This document shows positions 9,420 to 20,273 of a stretch of 64,000 nucleotides of DNA, in pieces; position 1 is the stretch's first letter; every line of letters begins with the position of its first letter. This DNA is from Luidia sarsii. Taxonomy: Eukaryota; Echinodermata; Asteroidea; Paxillosida; Luidiidae. The stretch lies in the NCBI GenBank assembly GCA_949987565.1, contig OX465105.1:23070653-23134652 (forward strand), read 5' to 3'. The translations under genes were made by a program, and so were the position numbers. A model generated the notes under the pieces. The model had not been told where the DNA came from. It was given only the letters and a program-made list of their open reading frames with translations, and did not search any database.

Positions 9420-10577
9420 ATGGGAGCTGGCGTAACATCAGGTGAGTGTAGCCCTGAGAATACTTTCAATATCACTGAGGAGAAAGTGGCTGGTTACATG
9501 TACCGGCCGCTGGATGTTCAGATGATCACCATTTACATGCCCATCATTTGGAGCTTTGGCGTGATCATGAACTTGAGCTTTCTCTTTGTTGTGTACCGCG
9601 TGCGCACCATGAGATCGGAAACTAACATATACCTGGCCAACCTTGCCCTCTCGGATATCCTTTTCCTGGTCATGTCATCCATTCTCTACCTCTCAGAGTA
9701 TGGCGCCTCCTCAGTGATATTTCACTCGGCCTTTACCAGCTCGGTTCACTGTTCTGTCTTTTTCACTTTGCTCATCACCTCGTACTTCACCTCAATTTCA
9801 CTGGTCACCATGGTGACCTACGAGAGGTTCCTCGCCCTGTGCCACCCCATGAGGCATCTCAAGATGCGCGGCTGGCGCCGCACCTACAAGATGGTTGGGG
9901 TGTGCTGGGCGCTGGGTCTGTCTCTGGCCGGCTCGGTGGTCCCCAACTGGGCCTTCTTCACTAAGCAGTGCGTGACTTGGCCCGGCGACGAGAGGTACGC
10001 AGACTTCCCGAGTGTCCGGGCACACTGCGGCGCTGTGCAGCCTTGGGTGAAGTACTACGCCATTCCGCTGCGCAATATCCCCTGGTTCTTGGCTCTGGCC
10101 GCAAACGTCTACATGTATGCGCGCATCATATACACTCTGAGCGGTCGCAACTGCTCCGACGGCAAGTCCGACAACAAGTTGGCGCAGCAAGTGCGAAACC
10201 AGGTGGCCAAAATGCTTGTGGTCAATGGGGTGGTCTTCTTTCTGTGCCAGACCCCTTATTCCGTCAGGGATTCCACCAATTGGATCTGTGACGTTGCCGA
10301 CCTGCCAAATCCTCTCACTGCCGCGCTCGGCTACGCAGCCAAATGGTTGGCCAACGTCCCCACTTTCGTCAACTCCTCCATCAATCCGCTGATTTACAGC
10401 GTCATGAGCGCCCAGTACAGGGCGGCTGTTCGGCAGGCGTTCCGGCGCAGACGCCCGCCGCAGCATAGCGCCTCTTTCCCGACGGCCTCAATCAGTCAAA
10501 CGGGTCTTGCTGATGACGATGCGTCCATGGAAACAGTTGCCAAGAAACGGCAACCAAAGGACGACACTGCCATTTGA
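9420..10577 (+). CDS. GPCR-1: intronless class A (TRH-receptor-like) GPCR
   Basis: A complete 385-residue receptor in one exon. The start is the first in-frame ATG (G at +4); the open frame upstream has only TTG. The extracellular N-terminus has an Asn-Ile-Thr glycosylation sequon at N17 and Cys10. TM1 is at about 33-60 (Asn51), TM2 at 68-93 (LANLALSD, Asp79), TM3 begins near Cys111 and ends with ERF (135-137) instead of DRY. TM4 spans about 157-175 and ECL2 has Cys184 in CVTWP. TM5 is at 218-240. TM6 carries FFLCQTPY, with Gln277 where most class A receptors have the toggle Trp. TM7 has NPLIY (322-326), followed by the helix-8 sequence AQYRAAVRQAF. The C-tail ends in Thr-Ala-Ile. SETNIYL and the TM7/helix-8 segment resemble TRH receptors; the ligand is unknown. 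It is nested in a HECTD4 intron on the opposite strand. Confidence 0.94.
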   Translation: MGAGVTSGECSPENTFNITEEKVAGYMYRPLDVQMITIYMPIIWSFGVIMNLSFLFVVYRVRTMRSETNIYLANLALSDILFLVMSSILYLSEYGASSVIFHSAFTSSVHCSVFFTLLITSYFTSISLVTMVTYERFLALCHPMRHLKMRGWRRTYKMVGVCWALGLSLAGSVVPNWAFFTKQCVTWPGDERYADFPSVRAHCGAVQPWVKYYAIPLRNIPWFLALAANVYMYARIIYTLSGRNCSDGKSDNKLAQQVRNQVAKMLVVNGVVFFLCQTPYSVRDSTNWICDVADLPNPLTAALGYAAKWLANVPTFVNSSINPLIYSVMSAQYRAAVRQAFRRRRPPQHSASFPTASISQTGLADDDASMETVAKKRQPKDDTAI

Positions 10578-12576
10578 GCTCTTTGCGCCGTTCTGCATTC
10601 TGATCCCCTGATCTGTTTGCTCGGTAAATTTGACTGACTCAATTGTCATTTTGAATTAAAAGCTTTTTCAAAAAGGTACATGTACAGTTCAGAGCCACAC
10701 TCGATCTCAAAGACACTATGCAAATGGTGAATCCACTTTGAATCCCCCTGCAAACCTTTAAATCTCAATCTCAAAAACAAAGGGCCTGGCCCAATGTTGT
10801 CTTTTTCAAAAGGATTTTAAAAAGTCCTGCAAGGATCACGATGTTAGACTTTCTACTACTGCGGTTACATAACTTTCTGTTCATCAAGAAGTTTACAGTA
10901 TATTACAGGATTAGCTTTTTGCTGTAAATCTCATTTAAGGTTGGCATGTGCGATATTTTTTTTTTCAATTGAAAGGGATTCCTTTCAAATGCAATCAGGG
11001 AAAGAGGGCTTTGTTGCATTGATACAAATGTACATGGTTCAATCAAAGTGTCACTTCACATTCTACACTTCTGGCTTTGAGAAGGTGTTGAGAAGATTGG
11101 TCAATAGCTTAAAACTGTAGGTGTTTTAAAATCTCATATTCATATGATGTCATGATTACTTCATATTGGCCCAAATTTGAGTTTCTCATCTATGTAGTCA
11201 ATCATTATTACAAGAAAAGTCAGACAACACTTGATTTGTTGGCCAAATGTGCTCAAACGAATGAATTCTGGAACATTTAAAAAATTGGGGCCTTTAAAAA
11301 AGAAACAAAAAAAAACCCCGCTTAAAACCACAAGTTGTGAATCAAAATGAACTTTTGAAGGTATTTTCCTTCTAACTTCTACTCTATTTACAAGACGTAC
11401 ATACTAGAATTCACATGAAAGTACATGTAGTTTGCAACCCATAGTCAGAACTATGAGTGTGTATATATTTATATATAATATAAAATTAAATACAAAAATC
11501 TGCTTTTATAAGCTCAAAAGTAGAGCATTTCCATTCAAATTATACAAACAATTGTTCACTGTGGCTGTGCATGACTGAAATTAAGGAGCAGGACCCTAAT
11601 CAAAGTACCTCTGCCCCACTGAAATGGTGAGGTCCAAGCCCTTTGAGATGTGATTCTGTTTATAAAAGGGAGGGAACACTGAAAGTCATCAACTTCGTAG
11701 AGCTACGAGTACGGTTAAAAACAATCAGCAACACGATTCATGCAGCGCGCAACGTCATTTTTTCTTTTAAATGCGCATCATGGACTTCGAGATTATTTTC
11801 AATGCAAACCAAATTGGCCTTGCCGTCTTATACAAATTCAATTGAAGGCTGACGTGTAGCCTTTTAGTCTGTCAACATGAAGCCAGCACTGTTGTATACA
11901 CTGCAATTAAACTACGGCGATGGCAGCCTTTAGCCCTCGCAACATCTTCACTGTAACTATGGAGCGTGATGGACTATTGAGATGAAGCATTACCCTCCGC
12001 AAAGTGCTCTGCCTACTCACCTGTATGATAAATGACATTAACTAATTAATGAACTAGGTGAGCCTTTCCCCAATTTCCAAATTCTCCCTATGTACGTGAT
12101 GACATCTCACTTAAAGGTCTACAGAAATCAAAATGAACTTGGGGTTAAATAAATCGGTATTGTTATAAAACCCAAAGTGTCAATCATTTTTGAGACCAGA
12201 AATGATTAATTTAGCACCAAAACGCTATATTTTGGTCCGAAAATTGTGCCCCCAACTTAGGAGACGAACGTACTACCGGTATGTCACATACAGAATTTGT
12301 GGTCAGCCTTGAGGTCGTGCGCTTTGCATGCACTGTATCTATTGTCTATCAGCCGTAAATACCGCACGGTCACATGCGCTGTAGCGCAATTTATCGTCTC
12401 AGCATTTCGATCGCCTCGCTCGGCTGCTTTTGGTCTGTATGTGACGTCACATGCTCACAGGGGGAATTTTTTGGGGCGGGGCAAACATGGACTTTTTTTA
12501 TTGTTTTGAAGGCAAAATTAGGCGCTAACAAAATGTTGAAAAATCAATCCTGTATTGATTATATTGTGAGCATTAC

Positions 12577-13182
12577 CTAAACCCTAACCCCCTACCAATT
12601 GTTTGTAGGATAAAACCTGAATCCTGCAAAATCCTGCTATGCTACCTTGTTCAAAGCTCCATGTGACCTGAATCCTTCCAAATCCTGCACTACTGGCTAC
12701 TGTGGACCATTGCCTGAATCCTGCCAAATCCTGCACTGAGGTTATGGAGTTTTAGTCCACATTCTAAACAAAGACTTTTTTCAGCTTAGAACAATAGGCC
12801 CTTTTTCGAACGGATAATCTCTTGACAAAAGCTACAACGACGTCCGAATTGTTACCAGCATCCTGCATTTTCCTACAGACAAAATCGCCTTATGCCCTCA
12901 ATCCTGCACATTCCTACAGTGTGTCAACTCTCATGTGACCTCAATCCTGCAAAATCCTTCTCCAGCACTTTGATAGTAGTAGCCTGTATCCTGCAGAATC
13001 CTGCAATATGTCAACTCTCATGTGCCGTGAATCCTGCAGAATCCTGCAATGTGTCAACTCTCATGTGCCCTGTATCCTGCAGAATCCTGCAATGTGTCAA
13101 CTCTCATGTGCCCTGAATCCTGCAGAATCATGCAGAAGGCAAATAGGATTCTGCAGGATTTGGGAAGGTTAGGGTTTTAAGG
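12577..13182. mobile_element. Foldback element with telomere-like ends, CTGCAGAATCCTGC subtype
   Basis: The left end is CCTAAACCCTAACCCCCTA and the right end GGAAGGTTAGGGTTTTAAGG. The interior has many irregular repeats of AATCCTGCAGAATCCTGC and a 60-bp unit (GTGTCAACTCTCATGTGCCC) repeated about 3-4 times near 12,990-13,120. The right arm (GGATTCTGCAGGATTTGGG) is the inverse of the left repeats. It is the same architecture as 6905 and 44725 but with CTGC in place of CTCC units. A stretch near 12,760-12,850 (GGATAATCTCTTGACAAAAGC) is shared with 38,640 and 40,760. Confidence 0.65.
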
Positions 13183-13440
13183 AGAGTTTTTAGCTCTTTT
13201 TCAAATCATCCTATTTCTGTAGACCTTTAAGAGCAACGACTATTTCACGATAATTTCTGGGAAGCCTCCACATGCTGTGCTACTTGATCTTGGCAAGGCA
13301 GTGAAATTGCCATGGTAACAAGAGAGGCTTTCCAATTTTCCAAAGGTTTGATTGAAACCAGTTTCATACCAAATTACAAATAAGTTTTTGGAGCAGGAGT
13401 AAGGCACTGAGCAGAGCCGATAACTCAACACTTCTGGCGG

Positions 13441-13615
13441 CAAATCTCAAAATTTAGTGAGCCTGATGTATCAATCCTAGCAGGACCTTTCTCAAAGGCA
13501 GAGAAAGGTTCTGCTAGGATCGAAACGTCAGGCCCACTAAATTTCGAGATTTGCATTTTGGTAATTTTAGTCAGTAAGCAGTTTGCAACATTTGTGTATA
13601 TCACTTTACATGTAA
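13441..13615. repeat. GATCCTAGCAGGACC repeat, head-to-head copy
   Basis: The left part reads into AATCCTAGCAGGACC. After CAAAGGCAGAGAAAGG the inverse follows (TCTGCTAGGATCGAAACGTC), then the full downstream part TTTTGGTAATTTTAGTCAGTAAGC…GCAACATTTGTGTATATCAC. So two inverted half-copies meet at about 13,497. Confidence 0.75.
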
Positions 13616-14474
13616 GTAATTTCTGATAGCATGTACTCTGCCTGTCGTTAGGACTCAGGAGACCCATCTAACACTGTGTTCAAGCAAACTTTCCACTTTG
13701 TTCCTTCCACCATGTAAACCTTCCAAATTGTTGTTACTCAGTAAGGTGCATGTGGGTACCTCAAAAGAAAGGAGTTTACTAAAGTGCTGATCATTCTCTT
13801 GTCAAATAAATCAAACAGGTAGTTTCAACTACAAAGATTATCTGAACTCATGTGGTTCCCATGCACATTTATACTTACACACCGACTAGCGATTTTCATT
13901 TCTTTTTAAAAAAAGCAAAGAAAATTTGAATAAACCAGTCCTGTAGACCACAGGACTAAACCCAGTACTGTGGGTTCATGTGACAGCACGCTACCACCTG
14001 CATAACAATAGAGCCCTAATAGAAAGGGGCCTTCCAAAAATGCTAGCCTATGCCTGTTGCTATTGAGGAAACTTTGATGGCACTGATGCTCTACCCAAAC
14101 TGTTACTTACAGTATTGTTTGTAATGGATAACATATCCCTGGTATAGATTGGAGAGGCATAGGGAAATTGCAGGCAGTTTCTTGGTAACCCAATTTTGAT
14201 GTCAGTGTGTGTACGTAACACCAAGTAATTCACTGATGTCCTCCCCTCCACTCTAATGGCTGACATAAATGGACGTATGGGTAAATACATGTACTGTGGG
14301 TAGACTAAATCATAGTACAATTAACTAACCTACTGTAGCAGGGAAACAGGGAAAGCTACATGGAATTGAACACACCAAATCTGAGGCCGAATCTGAATCA
14401 AGAACTGTCATCATGGCTGAGGCTATTGCTAGGGCAATTCTACACAGAGCATACTGTACACAAATATGTGTGAG

Positions 14475-14665
14475 GTGATATACAAAAATGTTGCAAACTG
14501 CTTACTGACTAAAATTACCAAAATGTAAATCTAAAATTTAGTTGGACTGACGTTTCGATCCTAGCAGGACCTTTCTCAAAGGCAGAGAAAGGACCTTTCT
14601 CTGCCTTTGAGAAAGGTCCTGCTAGGATCGAAACGTCAGGCCCACTAAATTTTAAATATGTGTGA
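14475..14665. repeat. GATCCTAGCAGGACC repeat, near-perfect palindromic copy
   Basis: The best preserved example. The left arm runs from GTGATATACAAAAATGTTGC through GACTAAAATTACCAAAATG to GATCCTAGCAGGACC and CAAAGGCAGAGAAAGG. The right arm repeats the last about 40 bases in inverse orientation without mismatch (about 14,552-14,632) and continues with CGTCAGGCCCACTAAATTTT. It is non-coding. The family has about 18 members here in both orientations; its class is unknown to me. Confidence 0.8.
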
Positions 14666-16259
14666 GCTTCACTGCAGACAGATATATGCAATACCGGTAC
14701 ATGTACATGTTGTTAGCCATAGTTATAACCAGGCCAAACTAATTAATCAGTTCAAGCTTCAAGTCTGAAGCAACTCTTTCTTCTCTGTGCTTGTCAGGAA
14801 GTATTCCCCCCTCAAAGAGACGATGTGTCCGGTCGGTCGGACGAAATGGCAGTTTCAATTGAATCTGCTCTCAACCAGCAGTTCCTACTGCACAAAGACC
14901 CGGCAACCACTGATAATGCACCACACATGTGCAACGACAATTACCGGTAGCAACTTTGTGAGCACTGCCATCCAAATCAATTAGAAGTTCTGCATTTCAC
15001 TTGGCCTCAGGCCATATGCCCATAACACTGGCAGTCAAGGCCTGATATGGGAAAAAGGAAGTGGAAGTGTGCTTTCTGTTGTCACTTGGCTTTCTCTTTG
15101 CCGTGTTCTGAGAAATTATTTTACTTGAAGTCTAAAATGTGATGTAAACAGGGCATTGGTGCACCTTGTTCTGCTTTCAATGTCAAAGCAGGCAGGAGTG
15201 ATCTCACATGACAATATTCACTAAGGTTAAATGACTGACCTGTTCACACTTCCATGACTTTACTAGGACGTTGATCCTTTTACAAATACGACAACATAAA
15301 ACAACAAAGATTTTGTTAAGATCTGCGAGGCATTTGTTGCATGGTGTGAACACGCAGCACGATGGCCCAGTCTTGAAATACACACAGGTCGGACCTGGGT
15401 AAGGTTTCCACCCGTGTAAATGTTGCTGCAGTGTGAAAAGGCCTTAAGGATGTCATTCATGTAGTGCATGTCTGCTGTTCAGACACAGCTCTGGGTTTCG
15501 TTAAAGCCTTTATGCCTGGTAGATTGCACATATACATGTACATGATTTGAACCCGCGACTCCTGCTTTCTAGTGCAGACGTAAAAAAGGGGGTAAAAGAC
15601 AAGTAAGTCTTGTGATGCAAGAAAAAGCAAACATGTTCAAACCATGTACATGTACATTCATTGTGGGAACTTCTTCTCCATCTTGTACTCCATCTTTTGA
15701 GTTCTTGGCTGCATTACTGATGTGGGACTGCGGAAATTTCATACTGTACTTCTGTGGTGATTTAAATACATCTAATCTTAACCACAAACGAAATCGCAAC
15801 AGATTGACTGAAGTTCAAACGCGAATGCCCTACACAAAACAATTTGATTGAATTCTGAGCTCTTCTCCAAATTACTCACAGCCCTAGGGAAACAGAACTA
15901 GGGCTAAAGGACAAGTAATTTCATCACGTAGCTCTGGTTCAATAAGTAAACAATATGGACAATGTCTGAGTGACTATGGTGACGGAATTTGCTTAAAAGC
16001 CTGTGTAATCATCCCACACTGCAATGGAGGAACAGCGAGACCTGGTTAGTCACACACTTGTGTTGGCCCATTCACACACGTGATGTGAATCACATGTAGG
16101 TCAAGGAGTTTGAACAAACACAATGCACAACTTTGGACCAACACCAGGCTTCCTCCTATCCTGACGTCACATGCAAGGGGGTCTATTGCATCTTACATCA
16201 ATTTCCTCTTCCCTGATATTGCACTCATACTGTGCGTGTATAATGTCCCGTTCCTGGGA

Positions 16260-16266
16260 TATAAAA
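16260..16266 (+). promoter_or_regulatory. Possible TATA box of GPCR-2
   Basis: TATAAAA 269 bp upstream of the GPCR-2 start codon. Evidence is motif and position only. Confidence 0.3.
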
Positions 16267-16534
16267 CCATCAGTACCCAACTCAAAATCTTGGTGTTTTG
16301 AAGATAGGCCTACTACACAGAGGTTCAGCATCTATACTACTTCCAAGAAGATCATGGAGATTTAAGTAAAAAAAAACAGTAGATGCTGCTTACGTCGTTC
16401 ATTCCTGAAAGAGGAGTTTCTCAGCATATTCATCCATGAGTGGAATGTACAATACAGTACCAGGGGATTGATTTCAATCGGTCGAGCAAAATCCACAACA
16501 ACCAAACTCTGACGTTTCAAGAATTTGATTCAAC

Positions 16535-17704
16535 ATGGGATCAGGCATAACGTCAGGTGAGTGTAGTAGTGATCAAGAGACTGACAATATTACTGAGGAA
16601 AACACTGGATGGTACCTGTACACTGCCACTGATCGGACCATGATCATCATCATCGTTCCAATCATTTGGGTCCTGAGCATTCTCACCAACACGAGTTTCC
16701 TCTTTGTCGTGTTCCGCGTGCCAAAGATGAGATCCGAGACTAACATATACTTAGCCAACCTGGCAATTGCTGACATGCTGTACTTGACTTGTTTTGCACT
16801 GAATCATGTGCACAGTTTCATAGTATCACCAGTGAACTTTCACTATCCATATGTGAGTACAGCAGAGTGTGTCATGAATTCCCTGTCCTTAAATACTGGG
16901 TACAACAATGGCATCATACTGGTAACTATGGTGTCGTATGAGAGGTACCTTGCACTGTGCCATCCCATGAAACATCTTAAAATGCGTGGCCAGCATCGTA
17001 CGTACAGAATAGTTGGCGTCTGCTGGCTAGCAGCACTCATTTTCTCTGGAGGGATACTTCTTGGTGAGGGGCAGTTTGAATGGGTCTGCCTCACATGGCC
17101 CCCAACCAGCAAGTACCAAGGATACCCCTCGGCCACTGGGTATTGCGCTTCTTTTTTCAACTGGGCTTGGATTCTCGCTTTATCACTTGATAGTGCCATG
17201 TGGCTGATAGCGATGGTGTCTAATGTGTACATGTACATCCGAATCATACACACCTTGAACAAACGCATGGGCGGAGATGACCGACACAATCAGCAGAACA
17301 TTCACAGCAGAAACCAAGTTGCCAAGATGCTGGTAGTCAATGGCATCGTCTTCTTCCTCTGTCAGACTCCATATTTCCTTCTACATTTCACTGAATTGAT
17401 CTGTTACTTCGTTGGCGCTGAGAATCCGATATACATGGCACTCGGGGAACTGGGAGGCTGGGCAGGTCGAATCCCACTCATCCTAAACTCCTGCATTAAT
17501 CCATTGATCTACAGCGCCGTGAGCTCTCAGTACCGGGCCGCCTTTGTCCAGGCCTTCAGGCCAAAGAGACAGCTGAGGAAACGAGCTACTGGCTCCGGTA
17601 CCTTCTCTTCCACACTCAGCCACGCTGGCAAGAGTTCTTACTTTAACCACGGCATGACCACAGAGCCCTCTCCTACCGATGAGACCAATGCGACTCGCAT
17701 GTGA
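16535..17704 (+). CDS. GPCR-2: intronless class A (TRH-receptor-like) GPCR
   Basis: A complete 389-residue receptor from a true ATG in context ACATGG. The N-terminus MGSGITSGEC parallels GPCR-1 and GPCR-4 and has a sequon at N18. Landmarks: TM1 Asn52, TM2 LANLAIAD with Asp80, TM3 Cys112, ERY at 136-138, ECL2 Cys185 in CLTWP, TM6 FFLCQTPY with Gln287 replacing the toggle Trp, TM7 NPLIY at 332-336, helix 8 SQYRAAFVQAF. The tail ends Ala-Thr-Arg-Met, a class I PDZ-ligand pattern. ICL3 is short (about 18 residues). Two blocks are almost identical in DNA to GPCR-3, implying recent duplication or gene conversion. Likely a peptide receptor coupling to G proteins at the plasma membrane; ligand unknown. 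Confidence 0.94.
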   Translation: MGSGITSGECSSDQETDNITEENTGWYLYTATDRTMIIIIVPIIWVLSILTNTSFLFVVFRVPKMRSETNIYLANLAIADMLYLTCFALNHVHSFIVSPVNFHYPYVSTAECVMNSLSLNTGYNNGIILVTMVSYERYLALCHPMKHLKMRGQHRTYRIVGVCWLAALIFSGGILLGEGQFEWVCLTWPPTSKYQGYPSATGYCASFFNWAWILALSLDSAMWLIAMVSNVYMYIRIIHTLNKRMGGDDRHNQQNIHSRNQVAKMLVVNGIVFFLCQTPYFLLHFTELICYFVGAENPIYMALGELGGWAGRIPLILNSCINPLIYSAVSSQYRAAFVQAFRPKRQLRKRATGSGTFSSTLSHAGKSSYFNHGMTTEPSPTDETNATRM

Positions 17705-17840
17705 GCAGGGAACGGTTTCAATGAAGTTCAAACAACATGACTTAATATTTCATGGATTTATTCTAGACGGAAGTTTCAATCTTAGCAGGACCATTCTCAA
17801 CAGACTTTGAGAAAGGTCCGGCTGGGATTGAAACATCAGG

Positions 17841-17989
17841 GGTCGATTTCACCAAACTCGTCCTAACTTACGATCAATCGCAAGACGATGAGCGATGCAC
17901 AGAAACCATACGGCCTAACATAACTTATGATGGGTTATCCATCGTAAGTTGAGTTACGATGCGTCGTAAGGCTTTGTGAAATCCACCCC
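17841..17989. mobile_element. GATTTCAC palindromic MITE, copy 1
   Basis: Ends GTCGATTTCACCAAACTC and GGCTTTGTGAAATCCACC, with inner inverted segments AACTTACGATCAATCG / CATCGTAAGTTGAGTTACG. Copies lie at 41609-41752, 43388-43532 and, in the other orientation, 53882-54032. Confidence 0.75.
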
Positions 17990-18054
17990 TGGACCCATAA
18001 AAGGATGAGATTCGCATTTTCAATCAAACAAATAAATGAAAACAAAAATTACTG

Positions 18055-18205
18055 GGAACTTTTCAACAGTTTTAAAAGATGGCAAAACAAAATTGACTGG
18101 AGTGGGACTTGAAATCAAGACCTCTGGTTTTGCGTACCAGCACTCTTACCATTTGAGCTATCCAGCCCTTAGATGAAAGCCTTCCCAAATAGTCAACTAG
18201 TCTTT
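18055..18205 (-). mobile_element. tRNA-derived SINE (GGATAGCTCAG family)
   Basis: The minus strand reads GGCTGGATAGCTCAAATGG (A-box), a region like TGGTACGCAAAACCAGAGG, a decayed B-box (TTTCAAGTCCCACTCCAGTC) and the tail TTTTGTTTTGCCATCTTTT. The 5' flank CTAGTTGACTATTTGGGAAGG is shared with the copies at 21680 and 48175, so it belongs to the element. Confidence 0.75.
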
Positions 18206-18709
18206 AGCCGCGTTTCCACTGGACTTATTTTGGTTAAAGTAACCGAGACGATGGTTACTTTGACCAAAATAAGTCCGGTGGAAACGGCCCAGTCAAATTT
18301 CTCTCGGTTACTTTAACCGAATCCAATGGTTACTTTTACCGAGCAACCTCTGCCCAGTAAAAGTGACCAGGTAAGTTTAACCGAGCCGATTAGTCCAGTG
18401 GAAATGCACCACTCGGTTCAACGCGACTCGGTAAAAAACCACATCCGGCCTAAGACGTAACACGTACATGCACAGTACACAGCGTCTTCTTCGTATCGCG
18501 CACTAAATGTACACACGTACATTGTACATTGTGTATCCGGCTGACACTTGACCTTCATGAGCCGTTATATTGCAAGCTCGGTTACTTTAACCATCGTCTC
18601 GGTTAAATTTGACCGACTCAAAAGTCCAAGTGGGAACGACAGTCAAATTTGACCATTAGAAATTTAACCACCGTCTCGGTTAAATTTTAGTCCAGTGGAA
18701 ACGCGGCTT
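18206..18709. mobile_element. AGCCGCGTTTCCACTGGAC foldback element
   Basis: Perfectly inverted ends AGCCGCGTTTCCACTGGAC / GTCCAGTGGAAACGCGGCT flank a 500-bp interior of repeated CTCGGTTACTTTAACCGAG-type words that can pair extensively. A relative with TCCGCACTGGAC ends lies at 38098-38565. It is non-coding and non-autonomous. Confidence 0.8.
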
Positions 18710-20273
18710 TTGCCGGGGTGGGAACATCTGTCAGAATAATGCCATATATACTCAAGATGTCCATTTTGGTAATTTTAGTCAGAAAAGCAGTTTGCCACAT
18801 TTGTGCATATTACTTTTTACAATTTCAAGATATTACCAGCATTCCTAAAATCTGACAGAACCTGACATTTAAGTCCTAGCACTGTAGCAGTACCGTTCCA
18901 ATTACAGAACATGTGCATGTATGTTGAAACTTCACACATTCTCACTCTCTATTGAATTCACTCAGCAGAATTTACTGGGGTGGGCATCACATTTTAGCAG
19001 ACTGACCCATCACAACAAAGTCAGTTCATGTCCCAGTCAAACTTTATTTCTCGAACCTTCTTTACTTTTTGTAAACCGGTAAAGATATGTCAGCATTGAG
19101 AGATTTTGGTAGTCCTGACTTTCAGAAGTTTATTCTGAGGTGACATGTTCATTTGCTGGCACAGGGACAGTGTATAGAGCTACAGGCATAAAGCATAACT
19201 GGCGAGTAAAGTACATTCACTTAAGGATACATAAATGTGATGGTAATGGAGACATAAAAATATGACAAGGTACATTAATGTTGCAATTAGTTGGAGCTGC
19301 CATGGTGATACTGAAGGGTTAAAGTTGTCTGCATTTTGTTTTACTGTGAAACTTGTGCACAACCTCCTGACCTGCTACATACATACATGTATGCCGGTAC
19401 AACTGTATCTTGGGCAACCATCCACTCAGTTCTCAATTACTAGAGTACATGCATGTACTGTACATGTACATCTCCACCAAAGGATGAAGCAAAGCTAGAT
19501 GTGAGGAAATCAATCTAATGTAGGTGACTAATACGTGGCAGGCAGGTTTGTGCACGGCCAAACACTACACTCTGGAAAGTATGGTGCCAGAACTGATTTG
19601 ATTTGAGGCTTTTATGCAAGCAAACTAACCAAATCTTCGGAAATAAAACACCCAGACAAGGGCACATGTCCACTCAAGATAATCAATGTCAGCACATCTG
19701 TAACTTCAAAGGAAACTTGTTTCTACATGTACTGTACATGATCCACAGCCCTAGTGGTTTCAGAATAAACATTGTCCTTAGAGCAAGACTGACAGAGTAA
19801 AAACAAAGGGGCCTGCTCTAGAAGCAAGTAATACAAAGATAATAGTGGGCTTGAAGTGTCAAAGGGAAGACCAAATTCCTTCCCAGTGCAAACAAGTCTT
19901 TAGGGCATAAAAGCCATTTGATGGTGAAACTGGTGAAACTGTGATTGTTGCGTACGTGTCTGGCGGGGGATCTTGGATCAAGTTAGGGTGGAGATCAATG
20001 AGATCTGTCCTTTGTATTTGAGCATTTCTTGCATGTGTTGTACGTGAAATGGCTCAGCACATCATCTGCTAGTGGTGTTCCAGCTACCGTGGGCACAATC
20101 AGTAAAAGCATCCTTTCATTTTAAGTTGGATCTCATGTACCAGCGATGAACCTACCGTATTGGATCCTGTGTAAGTACACCTACATTTGAACTTTATCAA
20201 ATTGGATGCTGTCCCTCTGAATAACGGCTTGTTTGTGAGTTTCCAAGATTTCTCCTTCACCATCGGATCCAGC

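Larger units (their letters stand above)
10578..16534. other. Spacer between GPCR-1 and GPCR-2
   Basis: 6 kb without a supported gene. It contains a foldback element with CCTGAATCCTGCAG arms (12577-13182) and GATCCTAGCAGGACC repeats (13441-13615, 14475-14665). The remaining AT-rich sequence (10.6-12.5 kb and 14.7-16.2 kb) shows only scattered ACATGTACATGT palindromes. Confidence 0.75.
17705..20273. other. Spacer between GPCR-2 and GPCR-3
   Basis: Packed with repeats: a GATCCTAGCAGGACC fragment (17765-17840), a GATTTCAC palindromic MITE (17841-17989), a SINE (18055-18205) and an AGCCGCGTTTCCAC foldback (18206-18709). From 18.8 to 20.2 kb the sequence is unrecognised and AT-rich. Confidence 0.75.

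Noticed and set aside
8780..9475. 231-codon minus-strand frame upstream of GPCR-1
   Set aside because: It has no ATG at its start (GTG), no recognisable domain, and lies antisense to the receptor's 5' region. Probably chance.
9798..10466. 222-codon antisense frame over GPCR-1 and similar antisense frames over the other receptors
   Set aside because: Shadows of the receptor coding sequence on the opposite strand.
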